From contig NZ_AFWF01000178.1 in NCBI RefSeq assembly GCF_000222605.1, positions 1 to 50,085 on the forward strand: 50,085 nucleotides of DNA, written 5' to 3'. Made by a program: the position numbers and the translations under genes. Each line of letters starts with the position of its first letter. The first letter of the stretch is position 1. This document shows, in pieces, positions 18,184 to 26,258 of the stretch. The notes beneath the pieces were generated by a model. The model saw only the letters and a list, made by a program, of their open reading frames with translations. It did not search any database and was not told the origin of the DNA. This DNA is from Vibrio ichthyoenteri ATCC 700023. Its GTDB lineage: Bacteria > Pseudomonadota > Gammaproteobacteria > Enterobacterales > Vibrionaceae.

Positions 18184-19638
18184 TTATAACAGAGGATTGA
18201 ATAGGTAGAAGGCTCGCTCTAAAAAGCGGAAGTAGATTGAGCGTTGTTGCCAATCTTCCAGCGACACTGTGTGTGACTGTTCAATATAGCCAGACTGAAG
18301 TTGGTGCATTTTTTTAGTGAACTCTTGATCATCAATGGCCAAAGTCACTTCAAAATTGAGCCACAAACTGCGCATATCCATATTTACGGTACCAACTAAG
18401 CAAAATTGCTCATCAATTACCACCGATTTAGTGTGCAGCAGACCACCGTAAAATTCGTAAATTTTTACACCCGCTTGCATTAACTCACTGTAAAACGCTC
18501 TTGATGCCCATTGCACCATCATGGAATCGTTTTTATGTGGAATGATCAACTCCACTTTAACGCCTCGCTGTGCGGTCATTTTTAAGGTTTCGAGTAAATC
18601 GGAGCTCGGAACAAAATAAGGCGTTGTGATTCTAACCGAATCATTTGCTTGGTTAATAGCCAGTGTTAATACCTGATAAATCAGATATTCCGGCATTCCT
18701 GGTCCTGATGGAACAACTTGAATTGGATGCTCAGAGCTCTTTTTCTCAAGTTCGCATTCAGGAATAAGGGGGAAGCTACGCTCGCCGGTCTCTACTTCCC
18801 AGTCCCAACTGTGGATCGCGGAGAGAACATTGACCGTTGGCCCTGTGACTCGCACCATAATATCTATCCATTGGCCGACCCCAGAATCCTGCTTGAAAAA
18901 GGCCGGGTCAACCATGTTCATGGAACCGGTGTACGCGACTTTTTCATCAACAACGATGATTTTTCGATGCTGGCGAAGATCAAGGCGGCGCAGGAATATA
19001 CGCCAAGGGCTTACCTCTAGTGCTTGCACAACACTAATTCCCGCTAACTGCATTTTTTTAAGCCACTCGCTACGGAAAAAGCGAGGGCTGCCAGCGGAAT
19101 CAAGCAGTAGTTTAATCTCGACTCCGCGCTTTGCAGCAGCAATTAGTGCATTGGCCACCTCATCGGCCATACCGCCCGGATGCCAAATATAAAAAACCAT
19201 TCGAATGCTAGTTTTAGCTTGATTGATATCGTCAATCACCGAATGCATGATGTCCTGCGGTGAACTTTGTAAAGAGAGTTCATTGCCACTTAACGCTGGC
19301 AGACCTAATCGGTTGTTACATAGTTCATCAATACGGGAAATATGGCGACCAAAATTTTCGGTTGAGTGTGCTTGGCAGTCACTGAGTTTCGAAAACCAGT
19401 CGACAAAGGGGGAGAGCATTTCTTTTGCTCGGTCGGCACGCTTGCGGCCTAAATTAAGTTCACCAAATAGGAAATAGCACAGTACGCCAACAATCGGAAT
19501 GATGTAGATCACCATCAACCAAGCGAGCGAAACGCTGACCGCTCGGCGCTTGAGTACGACACGTAAGGTAACACCTGCGACTAATATCCAATACAGTACG
19601 ATGCTGGCGAGAGTGACGAAGTGATAGAACTTTTCCAT
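18184..19638 (-). CDS. cls: Cardiolipin synthase
   Basis: This 484-residue ClsA-type enzyme is close to E. coli ClsA in length (486). Two N-terminal transmembrane helices (about residues 5-28 and 37-58) are followed by two phospholipase-D domains with HKD motifs: H224-K226-D231 (HRKIIVVDEKVAYTGSMN) and HTKSVVIDEQ near residue 400. It condenses two phosphatidylglycerol molecules into cardiolipin at the inner membrane. It stands alone. In this window pgsA supplies the upstream step of its substrate pathway. Confidence 0.94.
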   Translation of the reverse strand: MEKFYHFVTLASIVLYWILVAGVTLRVVLKRRAVSVSLAWLMVIYIIPIVGVLCYFLFGELNLGRKRADRAKEMLSPFVDWFSKLSDCQAHSTENFGRHISRIDELCNNRLGLPALSGNELSLQSSPQDIMHSVIDDINQAKTSIRMVFYIWHPGGMADEVANALIAAAKRGVEIKLLLDSAGSPRFFRSEWLKKMQLAGISVVQALEVSPWRIFLRRLDLRQHRKIIVVDEKVAYTGSMNMVDPAFFKQDSGVGQWIDIMVRVTGPTVNVLSAIHSWDWEVETGERSFPLIPECELEKKSSEHPIQVVPSGPGMPEYLIYQVLTLAINQANDSVRITTPYFVPSSDLLETLKMTAQRGVKVELIIPHKNDSMMVQWASRAFYSELMQAGVKIYEFYGGLLHTKSVVIDEQFCLVGTVNMDMRSLWLNFEVTLAIDDQEFTKKMHQLQSGYIEQSHTVSLEDWQQRSIYFRFLERAFYLFNPLL

Positions 19639-20012
19639 CTAAATTCCTAGACAAGGATCATAACTTCATAGTGGCCGATTTTGTGAGGTATAACAATAAA
19701 AGCTGAACGAAATGAGGCAATTAATAACAGGAAGTCAGAATAGAGCACAAAACGTATTTGAAATAGGGGATGTGTGTTTAATGAGGTTAAGAAACTGTTA
19801 TAAAATCTTCAGTTTGTTTAAAAAAGCAGCGAATGAGCACGAATAGTGTGTGCTGAGTGGTAAATGCAACTGATAGGGTTCCAATTTTATTCTCAAACTG
19901 TTTTACTTGCCATACATCGTGCGTCACTAAATTTTAAATGAAGTGTAAACATTGATTTACACCACCCTGTTTTGACGCTCACAATGCACACACAACAAAG
20001 CGGTAAACAATT
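19639..20012. other. 374-base AT-rich intergenic region between divergent cls and NSS transporter
   Basis: No convincing open frame is seen on either strand. The left part should hold the cls promoter. The right part holds a perfect TyrR-type palindrome (separate entry) 50 bases before the transporter start. Short A/T tracts are abundant. No repeats or RNA genes were recognised. Confidence 0.6.
19944..19961 (+). promoter_or_regulatory. Perfect TyrR box upstream of the NSS transporter
   Basis: TGTAAACATTGATTTACA fits the strong TyrR box TGTAAA-N6-TTTACA exactly, and the palindrome extends one more base pair on each side (19943-19962). It ends 51 bases before the start codon, a position suited to repression or activation of the promoter. 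TyrR controls aromatic amino-acid transport and biosynthesis in gamma-proteobacteria. Confidence 0.78.
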
Positions 20013-21356
20013 ATGGCAAGTAATTCAAGAGGCCATTTCTCGACGAAATTAGGTTTCATTATGGCTGCGGCGGGTTCCGCTGTAGGTCTTGGTAACGTAT
20101 GGGGCTTCCCAACGAAGGCGGCAAGCAATGGCGGCGCTGCGTTTTTAGTCATCTATTTGGCGATGGTATTTCTCTTAGCGTTCCCGATGCTGGTTGCAGA
20201 ACTCACCATTGGTCGCCATGGCCAGTCTAATCCAATCGCATCTTTGCGTTCTATTTGGACTAGAAATCGTACCGCAGCCAGTGTCTTTGGTGTTATTGCG
20301 ATGATCGCCGCTTCGATGATTTTGAGTTTTTATTCGATTCTCGCCGGCTGGTTAATGGGCTTTGCTGCCGCACCTGTTTTAGAGGTTGTGGGTTTACAAA
20401 GTGCAGCCGATTGGTTGGTCAATTTTGGTGATGCTCGCAACGTAATTCTTGCAGTGCTTTTCTCTCTGTTGACGATTTACGTCGTACAAAAAGGCGTGGC
20501 CGATGGTATCGAAAAGTGGTCGACCCGTTTAATGCCGATGCTGTTTGTACTGTTTGGTGTGATGATTATTTATATCCTTACCCAAGACGGAGCAATTGAT
20601 GGGTTGAAGATGTACTTGATCCCCGATATTTCTCATGTCACTCCGAGTTTACTCGTAGACTCAATGGGGCAGGCGTTCTTTTCATTGTCATTGGGTGTGG
20701 GTTCGATGATGGTGTACGGTTCATACCTTAAGAAAGACGTAAATATCCCTAAAACAGCCGCGCAAGTTGCTGCGATTGATACCGCTGTCGCATTTAGCGC
20801 TGGGTTGCTGATTCTGCCGGCGATGTTTGTTGCCAAAAACAACGGTGTAGAAATATTTGATAAAGCGGGCGAGCTCATCAGTTCTGGCGATCTAGTATTT
20901 GCGGTACTACCTGCAATGTTTGACACCATGGGGAGCATGGGCTTTATCGTTGGTACCGGGTTTTTCGTCTTAATGGTGATTGCAGCGCTTACCTCTTCAA
21001 TTTCACTTCTGGAAGTGCCAGTGTCTTGTGCCCAAGACGAGTTGAATATGACCCGTGGGAAAGCAACTTGGGCTATTGGCGGTGCCATTCTCGTATTGAG
21101 TATTGTCATTGCGCTTAATTTTGGGTCACTGTTTGGGTTAGTCGCGGATATTTCGACAGTATATATGCAACCTCTACTTGGTGTGGTTTGGGCGATTGTG
21201 GTTGGTTGGATTTGGAATCGCAATAAATTGCTCAACGAACTTAAAGAAGGTAACCCAGAGATCGCGCAAGGACTATTTTGGAAAATTTGGCCTTGGTATG
21301 TGCGTATTGTGTGCCCAGTAGCAATTTTAGCCGTATTTCTATTCTCAATTTTGTAA
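20013..21356 (+). CDS. Sodium-dependent NSS-family transporter, probably aromatic amino acid
   Basis: This 447-residue member of the neurotransmitter:sodium symporter (SNF) family has about eleven transmembrane helices. The hallmark GSAVGLGNVWGFP in helix 1 contains the unwound sodium/substrate-binding stretch. Bacterial relatives transport amino acids: LeuT (leucine), TnaT (tryptophan) and Tyt1 (tyrosine). The perfect TyrR box just upstream suggests tyrosine, tryptophan or phenylalanine as substrate, which is an inference from regulation. The gene is monocistronic with its own terminator. Confidence 0.9.
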   Translation: MASNSRGHFSTKLGFIMAAAGSAVGLGNVWGFPTKAASNGGAAFLVIYLAMVFLLAFPMLVAELTIGRHGQSNPIASLRSIWTRNRTAASVFGVIAMIAASMILSFYSILAGWLMGFAAAPVLEVVGLQSAADWLVNFGDARNVILAVLFSLLTIYVVQKGVADGIEKWSTRLMPMLFVLFGVMIIYILTQDGAIDGLKMYLIPDISHVTPSLLVDSMGQAFFSLSLGVGSMMVYGSYLKKDVNIPKTAAQVAAIDTAVAFSAGLLILPAMFVAKNNGVEIFDKAGELISSGDLVFAVLPAMFDTMGSMGFIVGTGFFVLMVIAALTSSISLLEVPVSCAQDELNMTRGKATWAIGGAILVLSIVIALNFGSLFGLVADISTVYMQPLLGVVWAIVVGWIWNRNKLLNELKEGNPEIAQGLFWKIWPWYVRIVCPVAILAVFLFSIL

Positions 21357-21375
21357 ATGGTGATATGCGTCTCAT

Positions 21376-21403
21376 AAAAGCTCCTAATATAGGAGCTTTT
21401 TTT
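21376..21403 (+). terminator. Terminator of the NSS transporter gene
   Basis: AAAAGCTCCT (21376-21385) pairs with AGGAGCTTTT (21391-21400) across AATAT, followed by more T. It ends 20 bases before the sigma-28 promoter of the next gene, which insulates the two units. Confidence 0.88.
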
Positions 21404-21422
21404 ACATTGAGCCAAAGGTCAA

Positions 21423-21449
21423 TAAAGATGTCTGACCATTAGACGATAA
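21423..21449 (+). promoter_or_regulatory. Sigma-28 (FliA) promoter of the chemoreceptor gene
   Basis: TAAAGATG, an 11-base spacer, then GACGATAA closely matches the FliA consensus TAAAGTTT-N11-GCCGATAA. The predicted start point near 21456 lies about 65 bases upstream of the chemoreceptor start. This puts the receptor in the late flagellar regulon. Confidence 0.8.
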
Positions 21450-21522
21450 CAATATGATAATCGGTAAATGATGCTAGGCACGGCAAACCGATAGCACGTT
21501 ATTACAATCAGGAAGGTGTATT

Positions 21523-23139
21523 TTGAAATTGTCAGTGAGAAAAAAACTGTATTTGGGTTTTGGCGCTATTTTAGCGATCTTGATTTTGATGGTGAGCTTA
21601 ATTTGGAAAGAAGTATTGTCGTCACATGCGGTCGCGGATGAGATTCGTCTCGATGATGTACCTGAAGTGGTCAACTATCTAATTATGATCGATGAGGCAG
21701 GCGATGTTTATCGCGATGCAACCGGGGCTGTCACGGGGTTCAAAGGGGCTATCGACGATTATTATACCAATAAACAGGAGTTTGCTGACGTCGTCGCTAA
21801 AATTAAGTTATTGGAGCAAAGCAGTCCTAGCGACTTACGCCGTGTAGAAGAGATCGAGCACTTGATGGCTCAGTTTACTGGCAGCTTTGAAACTAACATT
21901 GCGCCGATGTTGGAAGGTAACTATACCTTTGCAGCCGTAATGCCGTTATTGGGGCGTTATTACAATGAATTTTTAATCCCAATTGAGACAATACTAAATG
22001 AAGTCGCGACGACTGAGATCGCGGATACCGATGTTGCTTTATTGGGCTTGAGTGAATCATTTACAAAAATTGAATACACGATTGCGGTTCTTTCTTTGAT
22101 TGCGCTAATTCTTACGTGCGGAATTGCGTACGTGCTATCTAACTCAATTACCACACGGCTCAGTAAACTGGAAGAAGTTGCTCAAGCGGTTGCTGAAGGC
22201 GATCTAACGGCTGATGCCATTGTGGATAAATCGGGTGATGAACTCGCGAATTTGGCGGTGTCAATTAACAGAATGCAAGGATCGCTGGTTACTTTGATTG
22301 GCTCGATTTCTTCAGTTTCAAGTGAAGTTAAAGTTGTGACCAAAGATCTTGAGTCGATTAGTCAAGACGTAGTCAGTGGTGCATCTGCACAGGCTGATAA
22401 AGCTGGCTTGATTGCTACGGCAGCTGAAGAATTAAGCTTAACGATTGCCGAGGTGGCTCAGCAAGGTAGCGCGACGTTTGAAGAATCGAAGCGCTCAGAA
22501 TCAACGGCGGAAGGTGGTCGTGATGTGATTCGTGAAATGGTGGCGAGTATTCAACAGGTCAGCCAACAAATGGGTGATATGTCGACTCAGATGAATCAGC
22601 TGGGCAGTCATGGTGAAAAAATCGGTTCTGTGATCAAAGTGATTGAAGATATAGCAGAACAAACCAACTTGTTGGCTTTGAACGCCGCGATTGAAGCGGC
22701 GCGTGCCGGTGAATTTGGTCGAGGGTTTGCGGTGGTTGCAGATGAAGTGCGAGCATTGGCGGAGCGTACAACGAATGCAACTAAAGAAGTGGCGGGTATT
22801 ATCCAGTCGATTCAATCTGGCACCCAAGAAGCGGTGACCTTTACTGAAGATAACTGTCGTTTAGTTGAAATTGGCGTGAGTCAGAGCGAAGGTGCCGTCA
22901 ATGCCTTGGAAGAGATTGTGGCAGGCGCAAGCCATGTACAAAGCATGATCAATTCCATCGCGACAGCGGCGGAAGAGCAAACGGCGGTAACGCGTGAAAT
23001 TGCCGCGGACATTACCTCTATTAGTGATATTTCGGCTCATTCACTGGAACTGGCCAACAGCAGTTCAACCAATGTGGTTGGATTGAATCAGAAGGTGTCG
23101 CAACTGGAGGAGCTGGTGGGTAAGTTTCGAATTGCCTAG
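21523..23139 (+). CDS. Methyl-accepting chemotaxis protein
   Basis: This 538-residue transmembrane chemoreceptor has TM1 at about residues 9-28 and a periplasmic four-helix-bundle-type sensor of roughly 155 residues. TM2 lies at about 186-206, followed by a HAMP domain (about 207-260) and a cytoplasmic signalling domain whose conserved tip spans 376-412 ([19 protein letters not shown]). The start is TTG 21523 with AAGGTG upstream, and no nearby ATG is in frame. There is no C-terminal CheR pentapeptide. A strong sigma-28 promoter precedes it. The ligand cannot be read from the sequence. Confidence 0.93.
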   Translation: MKLSVRKKLYLGFGAILAILILMVSLIWKEVLSSHAVADEIRLDDVPEVVNYLIMIDEAGDVYRDATGAVTGFKGAIDDYYTNKQEFADVVAKIKLLEQSSPSDLRRVEEIEHLMAQFTGSFETNIAPMLEGNYTFAAVMPLLGRYYNEFLIPIETILNEVATTEIADTDVALLGLSESFTKIEYTIAVLSLIALILTCGIAYVLSNSITTRLSKLEEVAQAVAEGDLTADAIVDKSGDELANLAVSINRMQGSLVTLIGSISSVSSEVKVVTKDLESISQDVVSGASAQADKAGLIATAAEELSLTIAEVAQQGSATFEESKRSESTAEGGRDVIREMVASIQQVSQQMGDMSTQMNQLGSHGEKIGSVIKVIEDIAEQTNLLALNAAIEAARAGEFGRGFAVVADEVRALAERTTNATKEVAGIIQSIQSGTQEAVTFTEDNCRLVEIGVSQSEGAVNALEEIVAGASHVQSMINSIATAAEEQTAVTREIAADITSISDISAHSLELANSSSTNVVGLNQKVSQLEELVGKFRIA

Positions 23140-23178
23140 CAACATTGCTTCTTAATCGTTGCACTTAAACGCGACTCA

Positions 23179-23214
23179 ACACTCCTCAAGCCTTTATATG
23201 GTGAAGAGGAGTGT
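23179..23214 (+). repeat. Hairpin in the leader before the pseudouridine synthase gene
   Basis: ACACTCCTC (23179-23187) pairs perfectly with GAGGAGTGT (23206-23214) over an 18-base loop. No T tract follows. A second, terminator-like hairpin comes ten bases later. Confidence 0.55.
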
Positions 23215-23223
23215 ATATACTCT

Positions 23224-23249
23224 GGGCTCCCAAATGGAGCCCTTTTTTT
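23224..23249 (+). terminator. Terminator-like hairpin touching the next start codon
   Basis: GGGCTCC (23224-23230) and GGAGCCC (23236-23242) form a stem with loop CAAAT, followed by seven T. It is a good terminator for the chemoreceptor gene. It ends one base before ATG 23251 of the pseudouridine synthase and leaves that gene without a Shine-Dalgarno sequence. Confidence 0.75.
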
Positions 23250-23250
23250 C

Positions 23251-23946
23251 ATGTTTGATATCGTCTTTGACCATCCTGATTTTCTAATCATCAATAAACA
23301 TCCTGATGTATCCGTTCACAAAGATGATGGTGATACTATGTTGTTGCAAGAAGTCGCTAAGTCTTCTGGTGATAAGTCGCTTTTTCTCGTTCACCGGCTA
23401 GATAAAATGACCTCAGGCTTGTTGATTTTAGCTAAGCATAGTCAGGCGGCCAGTGTTTTGTCCTCGTTGTTTGCTCAACGCCAGGTCGGCAAGTTCTATC
23501 TTGCGATTGGCAGTAAAAAACCTAAAAAGAAACAGGGTTTGGTACGAGGCGATATGGCGAGATCTCGTCGTTCTGCATGGATGCTGCTCAATAGCCAGGA
23601 AAATCCAGCTGTGACTCAGTTTTTCTCCCTTGCCGCAGAAGAGGGAGAGCGACTTTTCTTATGTAAGCCCCATACTGGAAAAACTCATCAAATCCGCGTG
23701 GCATTGAAATCGGTCGGATCTTCTATTGTTGGTGACCCAATTTATAATGTTGCCAGTCAATCTGATCGCGGTTATCTCCATGCGTTTGCGTTACGCTTTG
23801 AATATCTGGGCGAGCAATACGATTTTATCTGTGACCCACGTGACTACCCTCAATTAGGGACAAAGTGGTTACATGCAACGGTACAAGCTGGTATCGAACA
23901 GTGGTTAACTCCTTGGCAACTTAACTGGCCAGTCATTAAGAAATAA
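23251..23946 (+). CDS. RluA-family pseudouridine synthase-like protein
   Basis: This 231-residue RNA-modifying enzyme of the RluA/TruA-like branch isomerises uridine in rRNA or tRNA. The catalytic aspartate is D51 in HRLDKMTSGLLIL, and the conserved KPHTGKTHQIRVALKSVG motif lies near residue 138. It lacks an N-terminal S4 domain, like the short RluA-like subfamily (about 220 residues). The start at ATG 23251 aligns with the family (FDIVFDHPDFLIINK), yet it lies directly behind a terminator hairpin with no ribosome-binding site. The next gene, a putative RNA methyltransferase, starts eight bases after its stop, so both may act in RNA modification. Confidence 0.88.
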   Translation: MFDIVFDHPDFLIINKHPDVSVHKDDGDTMLLQEVAKSSGDKSLFLVHRLDKMTSGLLILAKHSQAASVLSSLFAQRQVGKFYLAIGSKKPKKKQGLVRGDMARSRRSAWMLLNSQENPAVTQFFSLAAEEGERLFLCKPHTGKTHQIRVALKSVGSSIVGDPIYNVASQSDRGYLHAFALRFEYLGEQYDFICDPRDYPQLGTKWLHATVQAGIEQWLTPWQLNWPVIKK

Positions 23947-23954
23947 GAATTATT

Positions 23955-24890
23955 ATGCAAATTAATCAATTAGCGACGTTTTTTGAACATGTTGAAGCAC
24001 AACTTATCGTCGTGCCGGATGAAGTTCGCCGTCTATTCCATGGTCGAGGTCAATGTTGGCAAGGGCTTGAGCAGTTGACCTGTGATTGGCTGCAGGGGCA
24101 ACTTATTGTTAACTTGTTTAAACCGGTTGATGACGCATTTTTGCAGCAGTTAAAACAAGGTTTGACAGCTCTGAGCCAATCGGACGTTTGGCAGCAAAAA
24201 CAAGGACGTACAATATTACTACAACACCGCTATAGTGATGGTGCTCCGTCGGAGGTGTTGTTGGGTGAATTTGATCCGCGTCCCGTGGTGGTTGAATCTG
24301 GTTTGAAGTATCAGCTTGATATCGGTCGTAACCAAAACTTCGGTTTGTTCTTAGACATGCGTTTAGGCCGTGATTGGGTTAGAGAGCATGCGAAGCATGC
24401 CAATGTACTTAATCTTTTTGCTTATACTTGTGGTTTTTCATTGGCGGCGATTGCTGGTGGGGCAGATCAAGTGGTTAACGTTGACATGGCGCGCGCTTCG
24501 CTAAATAAAGGTCGCGATAACCATAAATTAAACGACCACAATATTAATCAGGTGCGCTTTCTTGGCCATGATATCTTCAAATCGTGGGGCAAAATTAAGA
24601 AAGCAGGCCCTTACGACATGATTATTATCGATCCGCCATCTTTCCAAAAAGGCAGTTTTGCTTTGACTAAAGATTATCAAAAAATCTTACGTCGATTGCC
24701 AGATCTGTTGACGGATAATGGAGAAGTATTGGCGTGTGTGAATTCACCAGCAGTAGATTGCAGCTTTCTTATTGATGGTATGCAGCAAGAGGCGCCAGAG
24801 CTTAAATTTATTGAGCGCTTGGAAAACCCGCCAGAATTTGCCGACATCAATGAACAAGCATCGTTAAAGTGCTTGGTGTTCAAGAAGTAA
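23955..24890 (+). CDS. Class I SAM-dependent methyltransferase (RlmI/COG1092-like)
   Basis: This 311-residue protein has a Rossmann-type methyltransferase domain. SAM motif I is VLNLFAYTCGFSLAA, the acidic motif II is VVNVDMARASL, and motif IV is IIIDPPSF. It resembles the catalytic part of 23S rRNA m5C methyltransferases of the RlmI/RlmK type but lacks the PUA RNA-binding domain. It follows the pseudouridine synthase by eight bases in an operon. The substrate is probably RNA, which is inference. Confidence 0.85.
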   Translation: MQINQLATFFEHVEAQLIVVPDEVRRLFHGRGQCWQGLEQLTCDWLQGQLIVNLFKPVDDAFLQQLKQGLTALSQSDVWQQKQGRTILLQHRYSDGAPSEVLLGEFDPRPVVVESGLKYQLDIGRNQNFGLFLDMRLGRDWVREHAKHANVLNLFAYTCGFSLAAIAGGADQVVNVDMARASLNKGRDNHKLNDHNINQVRFLGHDIFKSWGKIKKAGPYDMIIIDPPSFQKGSFALTKDYQKILRRLPDLLTDNGEVLACVNSPAVDCSFLIDGMQQEAPELKFIERLENPPEFADINEQASLKCLVFKK

Positions 24891-24928
24891 TGATATCGAT
24901 ATTGTTGCAACGGTATTGAATGAGAGAT

Positions 24929-24965
24929 AAAGCCCTTGATGCCATTCATCAGGGGCTTTTTATTT
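24929..24965. terminator. Terminator between the methyltransferase gene and ynjF
   Basis: AAGCCCTTGATG (24929-24940) pairs with CATCAGGGGCTT (24947-24958, one G-T wobble) and is followed by TTTATTTT on the plus strand. The minus strand also gives a short T tract, so the convergent genes may share it. Confidence 0.8.
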
Positions 24966-24981
24966 TAGGCGATGAGCGTCG

Positions 24982-25587
24982 TTAGCTAAGTGTTCTATAG
25001 CCAGCATAAATACGCGTTGCAGTCGTAAACCAGCATGCCGCACCATAAACATAGGCAATCAAAGCAAAGTGCTGTGGTAATAAGCAGAATAGGATGAAGC
25101 ACGCAATGGTTTCGGTGCCTTCCGTCAGGCCGCTCATATAGTACAGTGACTTATGTTTATAAACCGGATTCTCAATCCCTCGTTTACCCGCCATGACAGC
25201 AAAAGCGAGAAAGCTCGAACCGGTGCCGATAAAAGCAAAGATAATGAATGCACCCGCGACAGCATTCTGCTCCGGATTGGCGAGTACAAAGCCAAACGGA
25301 ATAAGAGAGTAGAATAAAAAGTCTAAGCTGATGTCGAGAAATCCACCCGCATCAGTAATACCCTGAATACGAGCTAATGCTCCGTCTAAACCATCGCAAA
25401 TACGGTTGCATACGATAAATAGCAAGGCCAACACGTAGTGTTGTTCAACTAATGCGGGTAGTGCTAAGCAGCCAACAGCAAAGCCAAATAAAGTCACTTG
25501 ATTGGCCTTGATATTGGCATTATCGAGCTTACTTGCAGCGCAATGCAACGGTTGGCGGATCAATTGAATACTGAATCTATCTAACAT
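24982..25587 (-). CDS. ynjF: CDP-alcohol phosphatidyltransferase family protein (YnjF-like)
   Basis: This 201-residue inner-membrane enzyme carries the CDP-alcohol phosphotransferase signature DGxxARx7Gx3Dx3D: D68-G69, A72-R73, G81, D85, D89. About five or six transmembrane helices surround it. It would transfer a phosphatidyl (or similar) group from a CDP-linked donor to an unidentified alcohol. It sits eight bases downstream of ynjD as the last gene of ynjB-C-D-F, like E. coli ynjF after ynjBCDE. The sulfurtransferase gene ynjE is absent here. The physiological substrate is unknown. Confidence 0.85.
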   Translation of the reverse strand: MLDRFSIQLIRQPLHCAASKLDNANIKANQVTLFGFAVGCLALPALVEQHYVLALLFIVCNRICDGLDGALARIQGITDAGGFLDISLDFLFYSLIPFGFVLANPEQNAVAGAFIIFAFIGTGSSFLAFAVMAGKRGIENPVYKHKSLYYMSGLTEGTETIACFILFCLLPQHFALIAYVYGAACWFTTATRIYAGYRTLS

Positions 25588-25595
25588 GGTCTACC

Positions 25596-26258
25596 TTAAA
25601 TTTTGGTGCTATTACAGTCGCTAGAGGCTTGTGGCCATTGAATAACGGTGGCCTGACTGGGAACATCATTGATGTCATGGGTTACGAGTAGGGTCGGAAT
25701 ATTTGCTTCAGCAAGTTGTGCGACAACCCAATCTCTAAATTGGTGGCGCAGCGTCTTATCTAGCTTACTAAAGGGTTCGTCCAATAAAGCCACCTGAGGC
25801 TTGGCTAGGATCATGCGCAACAAACTAATGCGTGCACGCTGACCCCCAGAAATTTGATCTGGGTAAGAATCGGCTAAGCTCTGCAGGTCTACTGACTCTA
25901 AACAGCTTAATGCTTGTGCTTTGCGTGCCGGTTTTGGGACTGAATTTGGTAAAGCAAAGGCAAGGTTTTGCCAAATAGTGAGGTGGGGAAACAGTAAATC
26001 GTCTTGAAAAAGAATGCCAACCCCTCTTTGATGAGCAGGACGCTTTGCTATGTCATCGTTATCGAGCATGACTTCACCTTGATAGTGAAATTCATCGGAT
26101 AAGTGACCTGAAATTAGATTAAACAAGGTTGATTTTCCGCATCCACTAGGGCCCATCAACGCGGTGACTTCGCCTTTGGCAATAGTAAGGTCGATGGACG
26201 AGCATAGTGCTTGGCCATCTTGCTTATAAATGATGAGGTTTTTGAGCGAAAGAGTCAT
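25596..26258 (-). CDS. ynjD: ABC transporter ATP-binding protein YnjD
   Basis: This 220-residue ATPase shows Walker A GPSGCGKST, Q-loop LFQDDLLFPHLT, signature ISGGQRARISLLRM and Walker B VALLDEPFSKLD. It is short because it lacks a C-terminal regulatory domain, as in ThiQ-type ATPases. Its start overlaps the end of ynjC by 35 bases. It powers import through the fused permease YnjC for the periplasmic binding protein YnjB. The cargo is unknown. Confidence 0.9.
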   Translation of the reverse strand: MTLSLKNLIIYKQDGQALCSSIDLTIAKGEVTALMGPSGCGKSTLFNLISGHLSDEFHYQGEVMLDNDDIAKRPAHQRGVGILFQDDLLFPHLTIWQNLAFALPNSVPKPARKAQALSCLESVDLQSLADSYPDQISGGQRARISLLRMILAKPQVALLDEPFSKLDKTLRHQFRDWVVAQLAEANIPTLLVTHDINDVPSQATVIQWPQASSDCNSTKI

